Origin: Herbiconiux oxytropis
GTDB lineage: Bacteria > Actinomycetota > Actinomycetes > Actinomycetales > Microbacteriaceae
Length of the DNA stretch: 62,434 nt
Direction: 5' to 3'
Assembly (NCBI RefSeq): GCF_024979315.1
Contig: NZ_JANLCK010000015.1
Coordinates: forward strand, 1-62,434
Below, one piece after another: positions 50,402 to 59,631 of the stretch. A program made the position numbers and the translations under genes. Positions within the stretch are counted from its first letter, which is position 1. The number at the start of each line of letters is the position of its first letter. The notes under the pieces were generated by a model. That model ran no database searches and had not been told where the DNA came from. It saw only the letters and a program-made list of their open reading frames with translations.

Positions 50402-51922
50402 GTGATCAAAGTCGACCATTCAACGTCATTACTCGAGGTGCGGGGCCTGACGAAGTCCTTCTCGGGCACCAGGGCGCTCGCCGGAGTGGACCTCACCGTC
50501 GTTCCGGGCGAGGTGCATTGCGTGCTCGGGCAGAACGGGGCAGGCAAGTCCACACTCATCAAGACGCTCTCGGGCATCAACCAGCCCGACGAGGGCGAGA
50601 TCCTGTGGCAGGGGGAGACCGTCGCCATCTCCGATCCCGTCACCGCGATCCGGATCGGCATCGCCACGATGTACCAGGAGCTCGACGTGGTCGACGGCCT
50701 GAGCGTGGCGGAGAACATCTTCCTCGGCCACGAGCACGACCGTGCCGGCGTGACCGATCGGCGGCGCACCGCCCGCGAGGCCGCCGAGATCATGGCGCGG
50801 CTCGGCCACCCGCAGATCGGACCCGGCCGCGAGGTCGGCACGCTCTCCGCCGCCAACAAGCAGATCGTGAGCATGGGCCGCGCGCTCTCGCACGACGCGA
50901 AGCTCATCATCATGGACGAGCCCTCAGCGGTGCTCGACTCCGAGGAGGTCAAGAACCTCTTCCGAGTGGTGCGCGAGCTCACGAAGGCCGGGATCGCCGT
51001 CATCTACATCTCGCACCGGCTCGAGGAGATCCGCGAGATCGGCGACCGGATCACGGTCATCAAGGACGGCCGGACCATGGCCACGAACCTCCCCGTCGCC
51101 GAGACGCCCACCAAGGAGCTGATCGAGCTGATGACCGGCCGCACGGTCGACAACGTGTTCCCGCCGCGGGTGCCCGTCGCCGACGACGCGCCTGTGCTGC
51201 TCTCCGTGGAGGGCCTTGCGCTCTCCGGGGTCTTCGAGGGCGTCGACTTCCAGGTGCGCGCGGGCGAGATCGTCGGTCTCGCCGGGCTCGTGGGATCCGG
51301 CCGCTCCGAGATCGTCGAGACCGTCTACGGCGCGCGCAAGGCGAGTGCCGGACGGGTGCTCGTGGAGGGCAGACCGCTGACGCCCGGCTCCGTGCGGGCC
51401 GGCGTGCACGCGGGCATGGGCCTCTCCCCCGAGGAGCGCAAGAGCCAGGGGCTCATCCTCGACGAGCCCGTCTACCGCAACGTCACCCTCGCGAGCTTCA
51501 CCCGCTGGGCCAGGGGAGGCGTGCTCAACGAGCGCGCCGAGCGGCAGGAGGCCCGGGCGCAGCTCGAGGCGCTCGAACTCCGGCCCGCCGACCCGGATCG
51601 CCCCGCCCGCACCCTCTCGGGCGGCAACCAGCAGAAGATCCTGCTCGCCCGCTGGCTCGTGCACGGCACCCGCATCCTGCTGCTCGACGAGCCCACCCGC
51701 GGCGTCGACGTGGGCGCTCGCGCCGAGATCTATTCGCTCATCCGCGCCCTGGCCGCCCAGGGCACCGCCATCGTCGTGATCTCGAGCGAGATCGAAGAGG
51801 TCCTCGGCCTCTCCGACCGCGTGCTCGTGGTCGCCGACGGCCGCATCATCCACGAAAGCGCCGCCTCGGCCATCGAAGAGCACGACGTGCTCGACCTCGT
51901 CATGAAGGGAAGTGCCGCGTGA
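50402..51922 (+). CDS. sugar ABC transporter ATPase, two-domain (RbsA/MglA-like)
   Basis: A 506-aa ATPase with two nucleotide-binding domains. The first has Walker A GQNGAGKST near 39-47, VGTLSAANKQIVSMGRAL and IMDEPSAVLDSEE. The second has a degenerate Walker A (GLVGSGRSE), LSGGNQQKILLARWL and LLLDEPTRGVDVGAR, which is normal for this subfamily. Energises uptake of the system 2 sugar. The stop overlaps the permease start (GTGA). Confidence 0.94.
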   Translation: MIKVDHSTSLLEVRGLTKSFSGTRALAGVDLTVVPGEVHCVLGQNGAGKSTLIKTLSGINQPDEGEILWQGETVAISDPVTAIRIGIATMYQELDVVDGLSVAENIFLGHEHDRAGVTDRRRTAREAAEIMARLGHPQIGPGREVGTLSAANKQIVSMGRALSHDAKLIIMDEPSAVLDSEEVKNLFRVVRELTKAGIAVIYISHRLEEIREIGDRITVIKDGRTMATNLPVAETPTKELIELMTGRTVDNVFPPRVPVADDAPVLLSVEGLALSGVFEGVDFQVRAGEIVGLAGLVGSGRSEIVETVYGARKASAGRVLVEGRPLTPGSVRAGVHAGMGLSPEERKSQGLILDEPVYRNVTLASFTRWARGGVLNERAERQEARAQLEALELRPADPDRPARTLSGGNQQKILLARWLVHGTRILLLDEPTRGVDVGARAEIYSLIRALAAQGTAIVVISSEIEEVLGLSDRVLVVADGRIIHESAASAIEEHDVLDLVMKGSAA

Positions 51923-52929
51923 GCACTCAGACCGTAAGCCCCCACGCCGGCGACAAGCGCTCGGTGCTCAGCCGCGCTCTGGGCGGGTCGGCGGGCCGCA
52001 GCCTCGGCCTCATCATCGCGCTTCTCGCCCTGTTCGTGATCGGCACGATCACCGCGGGCGACCGGTTCGCGAGCTTCGACAACATCCTCACGATCATCCG
52101 GTTCGCGTCGATCATCGGCGTGATCAGCATCGGCATGACCTTCGTCATCACCGCCGGAGGCATCGACCTCTCCGTCGGCTCCGTCCTCGGACTCGCCTCC
52201 GTGGTCGCCACCCTCTCCTGGGTGCAGCAGTTCGCGACCTCCACCAACTGGATCGTCATGGTCATCGTCGCGATCGCGGTCGGCGGATTGGCGGGTCTGA
52301 TCAACGGCATCGTCATCGCCTACGGCAACGTGGTGGCCTTCATCGCCACCCTCGCCATGCTCGTCGCCGCCCGAGGGCTCGCCGAAGTGCTCGCCAACCG
52401 CACCACCCAGATCGTCATCGAGCCCGGCTTCCTCTCCGCCATGCGTGGCGAACTCATCGGCGTCCCCATCCTCGTCTGGATCTTCGTCGTCGTCGTCGCC
52501 GCCGGCTGGTTCATCCTCAACCGCACCACCTTCGGCCGCCGCACCGTCGCCATCGGCGGCAACCTCGAAGCCGCCCGCCTGGCCGGCATCAAGGTCAAAC
52601 GGCACCTCATGTACGTCTACATCCTCTCCGGCCTCACCGCCGGAATCGCCGCCGTCATGATGCTCGCCCGCACCACCGCCGGCACCTCCACCCACGGCAC
52701 CCTCTACGAACTCGACGCCATCGCCGCCGTCGTCGTCGGCGGAACCCTCCTCATCGGCGGCCGCGGCACCATCATGGGCACCGTCCTCGGCGTCATGATC
52801 TTCTCCACCCTCACCAACGTCTTCACCCAGAACAACCTCTCCACCTCGGTGCAGAACATCGCCAAAGGCGTCATCATCGTCGCCGCCGTCATGCTCCAGC
52901 AGCGTTTCGCCAACCGCAGCAAGAAATAG
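51919..52929 (+). CDS. sugar ABC transporter permease (RbsC-like)
   Basis: A 336-aa permease with about nine or ten membrane segments: SIGMTFVITAGGIDLSVGSVLG near 72-93, AIGGNLEAARLAGIKVKRH near 209-227, AAVVVGGTLLIGGRGTIMGT near 268-287. The GTG start overlaps the ATPase stop. Only one permease gene is present, so it should form a homodimer. Confidence 0.93.
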   Translation: MSTQTVSPHAGDKRSVLSRALGGSAGRSLGLIIALLALFVIGTITAGDRFASFDNILTIIRFASIIGVISIGMTFVITAGGIDLSVGSVLGLASVVATLSWVQQFATSTNWIVMVIVAIAVGGLAGLINGIVIAYGNVVAFIATLAMLVAARGLAEVLANRTTQIVIEPGFLSAMRGELIGVPILVWIFVVVVAAGWFILNRTTFGRRTVAIGGNLEAARLAGIKVKRHLMYVYILSGLTAGIAAVMMLARTTAGTSTHGTLYELDAIAAVVVGGTLLIGGRGTIMGTVLGVMIFSTLTNVFTQNNLSTSVQNIAKGVIIVAAVMLQQRFANRSKK

Positions 52930-52968
52930 CGCTCGCGCGGATGAGCGCGGCGCCGGGCATGATGGAGC

Positions 52969-53718
52969 ATGGCTGAATTCGAGGGACGCGCCGCGATCGT
53001 GACCGGGGCAGGTTCGGGGATCGGGGCGGCGACGGCGCGGAAGCTCGCGGCGGGCGGCGCCCGGGTGGTCGTCGCCGACATCCGGGCGGAGGCCGCCGAG
53101 GCGGTGGCCGCGGAGATCTCGGCGCAGGGCGGCACCGCCGTGGGCGTGGCCTCGGACATCGCCGAGCTCGCGCAGGCCGAGGCGCTCGTGCAGCGTGCGC
53201 TGGACGAGTTCGGGCGGCTCGATCTGGCGGTGAACAACGCCGGCATCACGGGCGAGTACGCCTCGATCGTCGACAGCGATCCGGATGCCTGGCGCCGGGT
53301 GATCGAGGTCAACCTCCTCGGCACCTACTACGCGCTCCGCAGCCAGCTGCCGCCGATGATCGCGCAGGGTTCGGGTGCCATCGTCAACATCGGCTCGATC
53401 ACCTCGGTGAACGGGCAGGCCATGACCTCGGGCTACAACTCGAGCAAGCACGGCATCGCCGGGCTCACCAAGACCGCGGCGCTCGAGGTGGCCGAGGCGG
53501 GGGTGCGGGTGAACGCCGTGGCCCCCGGCTACGTGCGCACGCCGCTGCTCGACCATCTCGATGAGGAGGCGTGGGGCCCGATCGCGGCGTCGCATCCGCT
53601 CGGCCGGGTGGCCGCACCGGAGGAGATCGCCGATGTCGTGGTGTTCCTGCTGTCGGACGGTGCGTCATTCGTGACCGGCAGCATCCAGCTCGCCGACGGC
53701 GGGTTCAGCGCGCGGTAG
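52969..53718 (+). CDS. short-chain dehydrogenase/reductase
   Basis: A 249-aa classical SDR: TGAGSGIGAATARKL near 12-26, NNAGITG near 87-93, catalytic Ser in NIGSITSVNG and YNSSKHG (Tyr and Lys) near 149-155, ADGGFSAR at the end. NAD(P)-dependent alcohol or sugar oxidation. It lies 39 bases after the permease on the same strand and may belong to system 2. CATGAT and GGAG precede the ATG closely. Confidence 0.92.
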   Translation: MAEFEGRAAIVTGAGSGIGAATARKLAAGGARVVVADIRAEAAEAVAAEISAQGGTAVGVASDIAELAQAEALVQRALDEFGRLDLAVNNAGITGEYASIVDSDPDAWRRVIEVNLLGTYYALRSQLPPMIAQGSGAIVNIGSITSVNGQAMTSGYNSSKHGIAGLTKTAALEVAEAGVRVNAVAPGYVRTPLLDHLDEEAWGPIAASHPLGRVAAPEEIADVVVFLLSDGASFVTGSIQLADGGFSAR

Positions 53719-53738
53719 AGCCTGCGCGGCCGCGGGCT
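53719..53738. terminator. hairpin between convergent SDR and DUF1304 genes
   Basis: AGCCTGCG-CGGC-CGCGGGCT, an 8-bp stem with one T-G pair and a 4-base loop, directly after the SDR stop. Confidence 0.55.
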
Positions 53739-53747
53739 CGGAGGCGG

Positions 53748-54137
53748 CTAGACCGTGAGCGAGAGCAGCAGCAGCACCACCGCGAGCAGCGGGAACGTGC
53801 CCTGCACGGCGGCCGAGCGCAGGCGCGAGCGGCCGGTGCTCAGCAGCACAGCGGCCGCGGCGAGCATCGATCCGGTGCTGAGCAGGGCCAGGGCGTAACC
53901 GGCCTCCCGTGCCTCGGTGAACAGCAGCACCAGGCCCACGAGAGCGCCGACGGCCAGGAAGAGGTTGTAGAAGCCCTGGTTGTAGGCGAGCGGCGCGGTC
54001 GTGTCGGCGTCGGCCTGGCTCGGGATGCCGAAGATCTTCCAGGTGGCGGGCTGGCGCCACCGGATGCTCTCGAGCACGAAGATGTAGACGTGCACGAGGG
54101 CGGCGAGGGCCGTGAAGACGGCGGCGGCGATCAGCAT
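53748..54137 (-). CDS. DUF1304 family membrane protein
   Basis: A 129-aa protein with four membrane segments; HVYIFVLESIRWRQPATWKIFG near 16-37 and YNQGFYNLFLAVGALVGL near 52-69 are diagnostic of DUF1304. No function is established. Confidence 0.92.
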   Translation of the reverse strand: MLIAAAVFTALAALVHVYIFVLESIRWRQPATWKIFGIPSQADADTTAPLAYNQGFYNLFLAVGALVGLVLLFTEAREAGYALALLSTGSMLAAAAVLLSTGRSRLRSAAVQGTFPLLAVVLLLLSLTV

Positions 54138-54143
54138 GCTGTC

Positions 54144-54149
54144 AGCCTA
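54144..54149 (-). promoter_or_regulatory. DUF1304 -10 element
   Basis: Minus-strand TAGGCT ends 6 bases before the ATG at 54137. Confidence 0.6.
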
Positions 54150-54189
54150 GGGTGGGGAGGTCACCCCTCATCCGAAGAAGGAGTCGCCC

Positions 54190-55086
54190 ATGTCCCGTGT
54201 CGTCGTCACCGGAGGAAGCGGCAAGCTCGGCCGTGCCGTCGTGAGGGAGCTGCTCGGCGCCGGCTACGACGTCGTAAACCTCGACCGCCTGCCCTCGCCC
54301 GAGACCGGCCCGCTCGGGCCCGGCACCCTGCCGACCGAGCCCCGGGCGCTCTTCGTCAAGGTCGACCTCGCCGACTACGGTCAGGTGCTGCAGGCCCTCA
54401 CCGCCGTCGACGACCGCTACGACCGGGTGGAAGCCGTGGTGCACCTCGCCGCCGTCCCGGCTCCGGGCCTCGTGCCGAACTCGGTGACGTTCGCCAACAA
54501 CGTGCCCTCGAGCTACAACGTCTTCGCGGCCGCAGCCGCCGCCGGCATCACGAATGTGGTGTGGGCCTCGAGCGAGACCGTGCTCGGGCTCCCTTTCGCC
54601 GAGAACCCGCCGCCGTCGTTCCCGGTCGACGAGGAGTTCGCCGTGCGTCCCTCCACCACCTACTCGCTCGGCAAGGCCGTGGAGGAGGAGATGGCGCGGC
54701 ACTTCACCCGCTGGAACCCCGACCTCAAGCTCATCGGGCTGCGGTTCTCCAACGTCATGGACGAGACCGACTACGCCGGTTTCCCTGCGTTCGAGAACGA
54801 CCCGGCCGCGCGCAGCTGGAACGCCTGGGGCTACATCGACGCCCGCGACGGCGCTCAGGCCGTGCGGCTCGCGCTCGAGAGCACCCTCACGGGCTTCGAG
54901 GCGTTCGTGATCGCCGCCGCCGACACCGTGCTCAGCACGCCGTCGGAGGAGATCGCGGCGCGCTTCTTCCCGGAGGTGCCGTTCACGCGATCCGTTCCCG
55001 GCACCGAGACGCTGCTCGGCATCGACAAGGCGCGGCGGATGCTGTGGTTCGAGCCGAAGCACTCGTGGCGGGACCACGTGGGCTGA
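54190..55086 (+). CDS. NAD-dependent epimerase/dehydratase
   Basis: A 298-aa extended SDR: VVVTGGSGKLGRAVVREL near 4-21, VHLAAVPAPG near 86, ASSETVLG and YSLGKAVEEE (Tyr/Lys) near 157-166, FSNVMD near 188. It resembles UDP-sugar epimerases and uronate dehydrogenases. GAAGGAG lies 7 bases before the ATG. The substrate is unknown. Confidence 0.88.
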   Translation: MSRVVVTGGSGKLGRAVVRELLGAGYDVVNLDRLPSPETGPLGPGTLPTEPRALFVKVDLADYGQVLQALTAVDDRYDRVEAVVHLAAVPAPGLVPNSVTFANNVPSSYNVFAAAAAAGITNVVWASSETVLGLPFAENPPPSFPVDEEFAVRPSTTYSLGKAVEEEMARHFTRWNPDLKLIGLRFSNVMDETDYAGFPAFENDPAARSWNAWGYIDARDGAQAVRLALESTLTGFEAFVIAAADTVLSTPSEEIAARFFPEVPFTRSVPGTETLLGIDKARRMLWFEPKHSWRDHVG

Positions 55087-55108
55087 GCGCCCCGGCTGAA
55101 CGCGCTGC

Positions 55109-55990
55109 TCAGGCCTCCGGGATCTCGCGGCTGAAGGTCTCCAGCGTCACGGCCTCTGGCTCGGGGCCGCCGCGGGTTCCGGTGTCGAGGGCGTCGATCG
55201 CGGCGACCTCCTCGGCGGTCAACTCGAAGTCGAAGACGTCGAGGTTCTCGGCGATCCGCTCGGGCTTGGTCGACTTCGGGATGACGGATCGGCCCTCCTG
55301 GATGCCCCAGCGCAGCATCACCTGCGCGGCCGACTTGCCGTGTGCCTGGGCGATGCCGAGGATCGTCGGATCCTCCAAAGCGCTCTTCTCGGAGTCGCGG
55401 TAGAAGGTGATCCCGCCGATCGGCGACCAGGCCTGGGTGAGGATGCCGAGCTCGGCGTCCACGCGCTGCAGCTCCTTCTGCTGGAAGTAGGGGTGCAGCT
55501 CGATCTGGTTGACGGCCGGCACCACGGAGGTCTGCTCCTGCAGGGCCGCGAGGTGCTCTGGCATGAAGTTGCTCACGCCGATGGAGCGCACCCTGCCCTC
55601 GGCCAGGAGCTTCTCGAGCGCCTGATAGGCCGCGATCGTGAGGTCGAAGCGGCTCGGCAGGGCCTGGTGCAGGATGAGCAGATCGATCGTCTCGACGCCG
55701 AGCTTGCCGGCGCTCTTGTCGAAGGCGTGCAGCGCGGAGTCGTAGCCGAAGTCGTTGATCCAGACCTTCGTCTCGACGAAGATCTCGTCGCGGGGCACGC
55801 CCGAGCGGCGGATGCCCTCGCCGACCTCGCGCTCGTTGCCGTAGGCGGCTGCGGTGTCGATGTGGCGGTAGCCGGTCTGCAGGGCTGCCTCGACGGCATC
55901 CGTGGTCTCGTCGGGTGGGGTCTGGAAGACGCCGAGGCCGATGGCGGGGAGCTCGACGCCGTTGTTCAGGGTGATGAGGGGGATGGTCAT
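55109..55990 (-). CDS. aldo/keto reductase (2,5-diketo-gluconate reductase-like)
   Basis: A 293-aa TIM-barrel reductase. It starts MTIPLITLNNGVELPAIGLG, with HIDTAAAYGNEREVG (catalytic Asp and Tyr) near 43-57, ETKVWI (Lys), SIGVSNF near 134, and IPKSTKPERIAENLDVFDF for NADPH binding near 234-252. It belongs to the AKR5-like group acting on small carbonyls. Confidence 0.92.
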   Translation of the reverse strand: MTIPLITLNNGVELPAIGLGVFQTPPDETTDAVEAALQTGYRHIDTAAAYGNEREVGEGIRRSGVPRDEIFVETKVWINDFGYDSALHAFDKSAGKLGVETIDLLILHQALPSRFDLTIAAYQALEKLLAEGRVRSIGVSNFMPEHLAALQEQTSVVPAVNQIELHPYFQQKELQRVDAELGILTQAWSPIGGITFYRDSEKSALEDPTILGIAQAHGKSAAQVMLRWGIQEGRSVIPKSTKPERIAENLDVFDFELTAEEVAAIDALDTGTRGGPEPEAVTLETFSREIPEA

Positions 55991-55997
55991 GGGTGCG

Positions 55998-56003
55998 ACG
56001 CTA
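55998..56003 (-). promoter_or_regulatory. -10 element of the 55990 reductase gene
   Basis: Minus-strand TAGCGT ends 7 bases before the ATG at 55990; an upstream in-frame extension to 56053 is not supported. Confidence 0.55.
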
Positions 56004-56053
56004 CGCCCGGATGCGGGGGTGCAGGAGGGTTCTGTCAGTACCGGTACCAGCAC

Positions 56054-57292
56054 TCAGGGTTCGTGCGGGTGCTCGTCGTGGCGGGGGATGAGGGCCAGGG
56101 AGGCCAGCGGGGTGAGGGCCACGAGTGCGAAGGCGAGCGGATAGCCCGCCACCGTGATGAGGGCGCCGATGGCCGGGCCCACCACGGAGGCGGCCATGAA
56201 CTGCCCGGTGTTCTGCACGCCGAGGGCGCGACCGGACCAGTGGGGGCCGGCCGCCTCGGCCACGGCGGTGAACGCGAGACCGTTGTCGGCGACGCTCACG
56301 GTGGTGGCGATCACGAGCATCACCGCGGCGGCGGCGCTCCACTCCACCAGGCCCGTGGCGGCCAGCAGGAGCATGACGGCGACGCCGCTCACCGCCACCC
56401 AGCGCATCACGCGGGTGCGGCTGTCGACGCGGTCGCTCAGATGGCCCACGGCGATGCGGCCGAACGCGCCCACGAACTGGGAGAGGGCGATGACGGCGCC
56501 TGCGGCGGCGGGGTTCCAGTGCAGGGCGGTGATGAGCCAGACGAGACCGAAGGTCGAGAGGGTGAACTGCGGCACCACGAGCAGGGCGGAGGCGAGGTGG
56601 ATGCGCACGAGGAAGCGGCTGCGGCGGTAGGGGCTCGTGGAGGCGGGGGTGTTCTCGGCGCTCGGGGTGCCCGTCTTCGCCGGACGGGGCGGATCGGCGA
56701 TGCCGATCGCGCACGCCAGGGCGAGCACCGCGAGAGCGACGGCCGCGGCGAGCAGGGGCGCCCCGATGCCGTGCTGCTCGGCGAGGGGCGGCACCACGAG
56801 GGCGGCGACGGCCACACCGAGCGGCTGCGACATCTGGCGGATGCCCATCGCGAGCCCTCGGCGCGAGCGCGGGAACCACCCCACCACCACGCGTCCGCTC
56901 GCAGCGTTCACGCTCGCCGAGGCGCCTCCGCCGAGCAGCAGCAGGATTCCGAGCGCCGCGTATCCCCACCCAGCGGCCGGCACGGCCACCGCGGCGAACA
57001 CTGCCGTGAGCGCGAGCCCACCGGCGATCACCCAGCGCTCTCCGAAGCGGTCGGCGAGGGCGCCCCAGGCCACGAGAGTGAGCACCATGCCGAAGGTGGG
57101 AGCGGCGGCGAGCAGTCCGGCCTCGGCCAGGGGCATGCCCTGCTGCACGTGCAGGAACGGGATGAGGTAGGCCGGCGTGCTCACGAGGAACGTGCCGGCG
57201 GCCTGCGCGGCCACGCCGAGGGCGAGCATCCGCCAGGCGGCGGCGGGCACCCCGGTGGGCGCCGCCGGTGGGGCGGTGTTCGTGGTGCTCAT
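56054..57292 (-). CDS. MFS transporter
   Basis: A 412-aa permease with twelve membrane segments in two halves; the loop 2-3 motif GALADRFGERWVIAGG near 77-92 and its copy GHLSDRVDSRTRVMRW near 267-282 mark the family. It may export a drug or import an organic acid. The ATG at 57292 has GGAG 5 bases ahead, better than one at 57307. It is divergent from a GntR gene. Confidence 0.9.
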   Translation of the reverse strand: MSTTNTAPPAAPTGVPAAAWRMLALGVAAQAAGTFLVSTPAYLIPFLHVQQGMPLAEAGLLAAAPTFGMVLTLVAWGALADRFGERWVIAGGLALTAVFAAVAVPAAGWGYAALGILLLLGGGASASVNAASGRVVVGWFPRSRRGLAMGIRQMSQPLGVAVAALVVPPLAEQHGIGAPLLAAAVALAVLALACAIGIADPPRPAKTGTPSAENTPASTSPYRRSRFLVRIHLASALLVVPQFTLSTFGLVWLITALHWNPAAAGAVIALSQFVGAFGRIAVGHLSDRVDSRTRVMRWVAVSGVAVMLLLAATGLVEWSAAAAVMLVIATTVSVADNGLAFTAVAEAAGPHWSGRALGVQNTGQFMAASVVGPAIGALITVAGYPLAFALVALTPLASLALIPRHDEHPHEP

Positions 57293-57319
57293 CAGCGCTC
57301 CGAGCAATGGCGGGTTCAG

Positions 57320-57342
57320 TGGTATACGCTAATGGTATACCA
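57320..57342. promoter_or_regulatory. tandem GntR operator TGGTATAC
   Basis: TGGTATAC at 57320-57327 and the 10-bp palindrome TGGTATACCA at 57333-57342, 13 bases apart, between the MFS and GntR starts. TGGTATACCA-type sites are typical of FadR-subfamily GntR proteins. Confidence 0.65.
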
Positions 57343-57353
57343 AAGGGGATGGA

Positions 57354-58163
57354 ATGAACGCATCGCTCGAGCCCGGAGTTGTTCCTCGTGAGCCCGGAGC
57401 TGTTCCTCGTGAGTACGGGGACCGGGTCGCACGCACCGGCGCGGGTGGCGGGAGTGCGGGAGCATACGAGTCGTTGCGATCCGCGATCCTGTCGCTTGAG
57501 CTGCTGCCGGGTGAGGGGCTGAGCGAGCGAGGTCTCGAGGAGCGGCTGGCAGCGTCCCGCACCCCGATCCGGGCCGCCCTGATGCGTCTCGAGAACGAGG
57601 GCCTCACCCGGCGGGCCGGCCGTGGCTGGCAGGTGACGCCGATCGATCTGGCCGAGGTGCGGGCCGTGATGGAGTACCGCGAGGTGATCGAGGCGGCGGT
57701 GGTCGGGCTCGCCGTGCAGCGCGCCGACGACGACGAGCTCGCGGCGCTGAGGCTGCTGGCCGAGGGCTCCGACGAGCCCGACGTGCGCGGTGAAGCGCAG
57801 GAATCCTCTGCCGGTTCGGGCGAGGCCGGGCTGCGGCGGGGAGGCGACTTCCATCTGGCGCTCGCTCGGCTGTCGCGGAATCCGTTCCTGGTCGAGGGGA
57901 TGGCCGATTCGCTCACGCGGCTGAGTCGCACGCGGTGGCTCGAGGTGCGCACGGCCGAGTCGCGCGCTCAGGCTCGGGCCGAGCACCTCGAGATCGTGGC
58001 GGCGGTGCGGGCACGTGATGCCGGGCGAGCGTCCGCTCTCGTGGTGGCGCACAGTCGCGGCACGCGGGATCGACTGCTCGATCACCTGGCCGAGGAGCGT
58101 CGTCGTCTCCGCGGGCGCGGTTTCGCCATCATCGAGTCGTCGGAGACGCCGCCCGCCCTGTGA
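57354..58163 (+). CDS. GntR-family regulator (FadR/FCD type)
   Basis: A 269-aa regulator: about 35 residues of disordered N terminus with a REPGAVPRE/REYG near-repeat, a winged helix (about 38-100, LSERGLEERLAASRTPIRAALMRLENEGL split around 57-85) and an FCD ligand domain (about 105-245). It probably controls the divergent MFS gene through the TGGTATAC sites. AAGGGG lies 5 bases before the ATG. Confidence 0.9.
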   Translation: MNASLEPGVVPREPGAVPREYGDRVARTGAGGGSAGAYESLRSAILSLELLPGEGLSERGLEERLAASRTPIRAALMRLENEGLTRRAGRGWQVTPIDLAEVRAVMEYREVIEAAVVGLAVQRADDDELAALRLLAEGSDEPDVRGEAQESSAGSGEAGLRRGGDFHLALARLSRNPFLVEGMADSLTRLSRTRWLEVRTAESRAQARAEHLEIVAAVRARDAGRASALVVAHSRGTRDRLLDHLAEERRRLRGRGFAIIESSETPPAL

Positions 58164-58177
58164 GGCGGTGTGCGTGC

Positions 58178-58216
58178 GTGCGGGCTGTGAGTGCGGGCTG
58201 TGCGTGCGGGCTGTGG
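58178..58216 (+). repeat. 13-bp tandem repeat
   Basis: Three copies of GTGCGGGCTGTG plus one variable base, between the convergent GntR and chrA genes. Confidence 0.8.
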
Positions 58217-58227
58217 GTGCGTGCCGC

Positions 58228-59631
58228 TCAGGCCACCAGCGCCAGTGCGATGCCGCCGAGTGCGCCCACGGCCACCACGGCCCAGGCCGGCACCCGCCAC
58301 ACGAGGAGGAGTGCGAGACAGAGCAGGGCGAGGGCGGCGGGAGCCGGGCCCGTGATCGCTGTCACGAACACCGGGTCGTAGAGGGCGGCCGCCAGGATGC
58401 CGACCACGGCGGCGTTGGTCCCGCGAAGGAGTGCGCGGGCCCAGCGGCGGGAGCGGAGGGCGTTCCAGAACGGCATCACCCCGACGAGCAGCAGCAACCC
58501 GGGCGCGAAGATGCCGGCGAGGGCGATGGTCGCGCCGGCCGCACCACCGGGGCCGACCGTCGACAGCGCGCCGAGGTAGGCGGCGAAAGTGAACAGGGGG
58601 CCGGGCACCGCCTGGGCCGCGCCGTAGCCGGCGACGAACTGCTCGGCGGTCACCCACCCCGGGTCGACGACTCCGGCCTGCAGCAGCGGGAGCACCACAT
58701 GCCCGCCGCCGAACACGAGTGCGCCGGCACGGTAGAAGGTGTCGAACAGCTGCAGTGCTCCCCAGCCGGTCGCCTGTGCGAGCACGGGCAGCCCCGCCAG
58801 CAGCACCATGAACAGGCCGAGGCACACCCCGCCGGCCACGCGCCCGACGGGAAAGCGGATGATGCCGTGCTCGCTCGCCGACAGAGTGTCCGGGGCAGCC
58901 GGCCCGGCACCTGCGCCGGCACTTGCGCCGGCAGCCGGCCCGGCACCTGCGCCGGCACTTGCGCCGGCCGCTGGCCCGGCACCTGCGCCGGCACTCGCGC
59001 CGGCCGCGACCCCGGCACCCGGGGCACGACCAGGCTCGACATCCGGCTCCGCGCGGCAGAGGAGCACTCCGGCCACCGCCCCCAGCACGATCGCATCGAG
59101 CTGGCCGAGCGGCCCCGCCGCCAGCAGCGCCACGACGGCGGCGACCACAGCGATCGACGCGCGCACCGGATCGGGTGCGAGACTCCGTCTCATCCCGAGC
59201 ACGGCCTGGGCCACCACGGCCACCGCGGCGATCGTGAGCCCCGCGAGGATGCCACCGCCCACGACGCCGCCGAAGACGGCGGCCCCCGCGGCGAACGCCA
59301 GGAGCAGCACCGCCGACGGCAGGGTGAACGCGAGGAACGCGGCCAGTGCTCCGAGGGGTCCGGCGCGGTGGAGCCCCAGACCGAAGCCGACCTGGCTCGA
59401 GGCGGGCCCGGGCAGGAACTGGCTGAGCGCCACCAGATCCGAGTACTCCGCGTCGCTCACCCAGCGCCGGCGCCCCACCAGCTCGGCCCGGAAGTAGCCG
59501 AGGTGCGCGATCGGCCCCCCGAACGACGTCACCCCGAGCAGCAGGAACGCCGCGAAGACCTCCCGCACCGTGCCCCGGCCGGCCTCGACCCCGGGCGGCG
59601 GTGCGGGGGCCGGGGTCGGCCGCCTCATCAC
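58228..59631 (-). CDS. chrA: chromate transporter family protein (two-domain ChrA)
   Basis: A 467-aa membrane protein of the long CHR family, with two homologous six-span halves. FGGPIAHLGYFRAELVGRRRWV near 37-58 and LSQFLPGPASSQVGFGLG near 69-86 are the N-half motifs; FGGGHVVLPLLQ near 293 and AQAVPGPLFTFAAYLG near 323 match in the C half. The halves are joined by a repeated Ala/Gly linker (about 206-245). Chromate export is the usual role. The ATG overlaps the arsC stop (ATGA). Confidence 0.9.
   Translation of the reverse strand: MMRRPTPAPAPPPGVEAGRGTVREVFAAFLLLGVTSFGGPIAHLGYFRAELVGRRRWVSDAEYSDLVALSQFLPGPASSQVGFGLGLHRAGPLGALAAFLAFTLPSAVLLLAFAAGAAVFGGVVGGGILAGLTIAAVAVVAQAVLGMRRSLAPDPVRASIAVVAAVVALLAAGPLGQLDAIVLGAVAGVLLCRAEPDVEPGRAPGAGVAAGASAGAGAGPAAGASAGAGAGPAAGASAGAGAGPAAPDTLSASEHGIIRFPVGRVAGGVCLGLFMVLLAGLPVLAQATGWGALQLFDTFYRAGALVFGGGHVVLPLLQAGVVDPGWVTAEQFVAGYGAAQAVPGPLFTFAAYLGALSTVGPGGAAGATIALAGIFAPGLLLLVGVMPFWNALRSRRWARALLRGTNAAVVGILAAALYDPVFVTAITGPAPAALALLCLALLLVWRVPAWAVVAVGALGGIALALVA
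58904..59011 (-). repeat. 36-bp tandem repeat in the chrA linker
   Basis: Three near-identical 36-base units (58904, 58940, 58976) encode AGASAGAGAGPA repeats between the two transporter halves. Confidence 0.85.
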
